NCBI GenBank assembly: GCA_023412495.1
Contig: JAEYNP010000062.1
Coordinates: forward strand, 29,846 to 93,845
Source: Pseudomonadota bacterium
GTDB taxonomy: Bacteria > Desulfobacterota > Desulfobulbia > Desulfobulbales > Desulfocapsaceae
Direction of reading: 5' to 3'
Length of the DNA: 64,000 nucleotides
Shown here: in pieces, positions 63,209 through 64,000 of the stretch
Layout of the letters: each line of letters opens with the position of its first letter
How positions within the stretch are numbered: position 1 is the stretch's first letter
Notes under the pieces: generated by a model
The model's input: only the letters and a program-made list of their open reading frames with translations
Databases searched by the model: none
Told to the model about the DNA's origin: nothing
Program-made: the position numbers and the translations under genes

Positions 63209-63949
63209 ATGCACATTGAGACCGACAGCCATACCCACACAATAGCCAGCGGCCACGCCTACAGCACTCTTGCCGAGAATGCAGCGGCCGCGGCGTCAAG
63301 GGGGATCAGGCTGTTAGCCATAACCGATCATGGTCCGGCCATGCCTGGGAGTCCGCACATCTGGTTCTTCCGGAACATGCGGGTCATACCCCGGATGATG
63401 AACGGTGTCGGCATCCTTCGGGGCATAGAGGCCAACATTGTCAATTTCAACGGGGAACTCGACATTGACGAATCCCTGCACGAGCAGTTGGATATCGTCC
63501 TCGCCAGCCTTCACGAACCGGTGCTCGCCCCGGCGGACAAGACCAGGCATACCGACACGGTTATCAAGGCTATGGCCTCAGGCCGGATGGATGTGTTCGC
63601 CCATGGGGGAAACCCCTCCTTCCCCATCGAGGTCGATGAGGTGGCGAAGGCCGCCGCGGCCTGCAATGTCCTGGTAGAGATCAACAATTCCTCCTTTATC
63701 ACCTCCCGCTCCGGCAGCACGAAAAACTGTGCCGCCCTGGCGGAGGCCGTCGCCAGGCACAACGGCCGGCTGACCTTCGGCAGCGACGCCCATATTGCCT
63801 GTAATGTCGGGCGATTCGACCAGTGCATCGCCTTAATCGAGGAGATCGGCCTGCCCTCCGACCTCGTCATCAGCCGCAGCTGCTTTGAATTCTTGAGTTT
63901 TCTCCAACAGAAGAACAAGACCAACCTCGATGAGCTTTTCACGGACTGA
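63209..63949 (+). CDS. PHP-domain phosphatase (YcdX-like)
   Basis: 246 residues of the PHP metallophosphoesterase fold: TDSHTHTIASGHAYST (metal His and Asp, about 5-20), AITDHGPAMPGSPH, GIEANIV, LASLHEP, MDVFAHGGNPSFP and late FGSDAHIACNVGRFD, which supply the trinuclear metal site. Family members release phosphate from small molecules; one relative, YcdX, supports swarming in E. coli. Its substrate here is unknown. A run of heptamer repeats begins at its stop codon. Confidence 0.92.
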   Translation: MHIETDSHTHTIASGHAYSTLAENAAAAASRGIRLLAITDHGPAMPGSPHIWFFRNMRVIPRMMNGVGILRGIEANIVNFNGELDIDESLHEQLDIVLASLHEPVLAPADKTRHTDTVIKAMASGRMDVFAHGGNPSFPIEVDEVAKAAAACNVLVEINNSSFITSRSGSTKNCAALAEAVARHNGRLTFGSDAHIACNVGRFDQCIALIEEIGLPSDLVISRSCFEFLSFLQQKNKTNLDELFTD

Positions 63950-64000
63950 GGGCTGAGGACTGAGGACTGAGGACTGAGGGCTGAGGGCTGAGGGCTGAGG
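63944..64000. repeat. Tandem ACTGAGG heptamers to the window edge
   Basis: About eight heptamer units of the form RGACTGA/GGGCTGA run from the PHP gene stop to base 64000, all in one sense, probably the left half of an inverted pair continued outside the window. Confidence 0.8.

Overview
The window is about 64 kb of ordinary chromosome from a Gram-negative, anaerobic-type bacterium. It most resembles a propionate-metabolising, sulfate-reducing Desulfobacterota (Desulfobulbales-like). This placement is inferred from gene content: Mla outer-membrane lipid transport, a Na+-pumping methylmalonyl-CoA decarboxylase, a transcarboxylase-like carboxyltransferase pair, MeaB/mutase/epimerase, SucCD and a sigma-54 two-component system. 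No rRNA, tRNA, CRISPR array, prophage or transposase gene was seen. The text is dense with coding sequence, and most gaps over 100 bp carry small palindromic or tandem repeats.

Layout. 1-4.8 kb (minus): a yceD-rpmF-plsX block (plsX cut by the window edge) and an mlaEFDC operon ending in a lone cyclic-nucleotide-binding domain protein. 5-7.2 kb (minus): a yejBE-type peptide ABC permease pair without its ATPase or binding protein. 7.6-11.2 kb (plus): RNase D, a secreted protein of unknown function, malonyl-CoA decarboxylase. 11.4-14.2 kb (minus): an acuI-like reductase, then acuC and an acuB-like CBS protein. 14.4-23.8 kb (plus): two paralogous TetR regulators, each heading a propionate block, namely mmdADCB (sodium pump) and epimerase-mutase-meaB. 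24-33.7 kb (minus): prpE, sucC, sucD, a 12S-type carboxyltransferase, an ABM-domain protein, a 71-aa small protein, a 5S+biotin carboxyltransferase, and a gamma-carbonic-anhydrase-like protein. 34-45.4 kb: a Cache-PAS histidine kinase with its NtrC-type partner, a sigma-54 promoter in front of an acetate transporter (satP), a CoA-transferase/GNAT fusion, a protease-dead site-2-protease homologue, acetyl-CoA synthetase and an OFA-family MFS transporter. 46-56.5 kb (plus): ffh-rpsP-khpA-rimM-trmD-SPOUT methylase-rplS, then rnhB-yraN-pdxA-tmk-TPR lipoprotein-LolB-like lipoprotein. 56.6-64 kb: an AMIN-domain protein, a TIGR03960-type radical SAM protein, a PBP4-like D,D-carboxypeptidase, a cytochrome c lipoprotein, a DUF2231 membrane protein and a PHP-domain phosphatase.

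How it fits together. PrpE activates propionate. The carboxyltransferase pair moves a carboxyl group between methylmalonyl-CoA and pyruvate/oxaloacetate. Epimerase, mutase and MeaB interconvert methylmalonyl-CoA and succinyl-CoA, and SucCD links this to succinate. The Mmd complex can recover the decarboxylation energy as a Na+ gradient. A 13-bp palindrome, GTAACATCGTTAC, occurs in front of tetR1 and, in near-matching form, in front of tetR2 and prpE. This predicts one TetR-controlled propionate regulon. Acetate handling (SatP, Acs, MFS carrier, CoA-transferase/GNAT) lies beside a sigma-54 regulatory pair. AcuB/AcuC homologues and the PKTRSGK motif in both acyl-CoA synthetases suggest control by reversible lysine acylation.

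The most unusual items are the TetR operators whose second copy overlaps the start codons, three copies each of two palindromic MITE-like repeats (one appears to supply a lipoprotein's start codon), a 123-bp multi-stem element upstream of the carbonic-anhydrase-like gene, the protease-dead S2P homologue, and the CoA-transferase/GNAT fusion.
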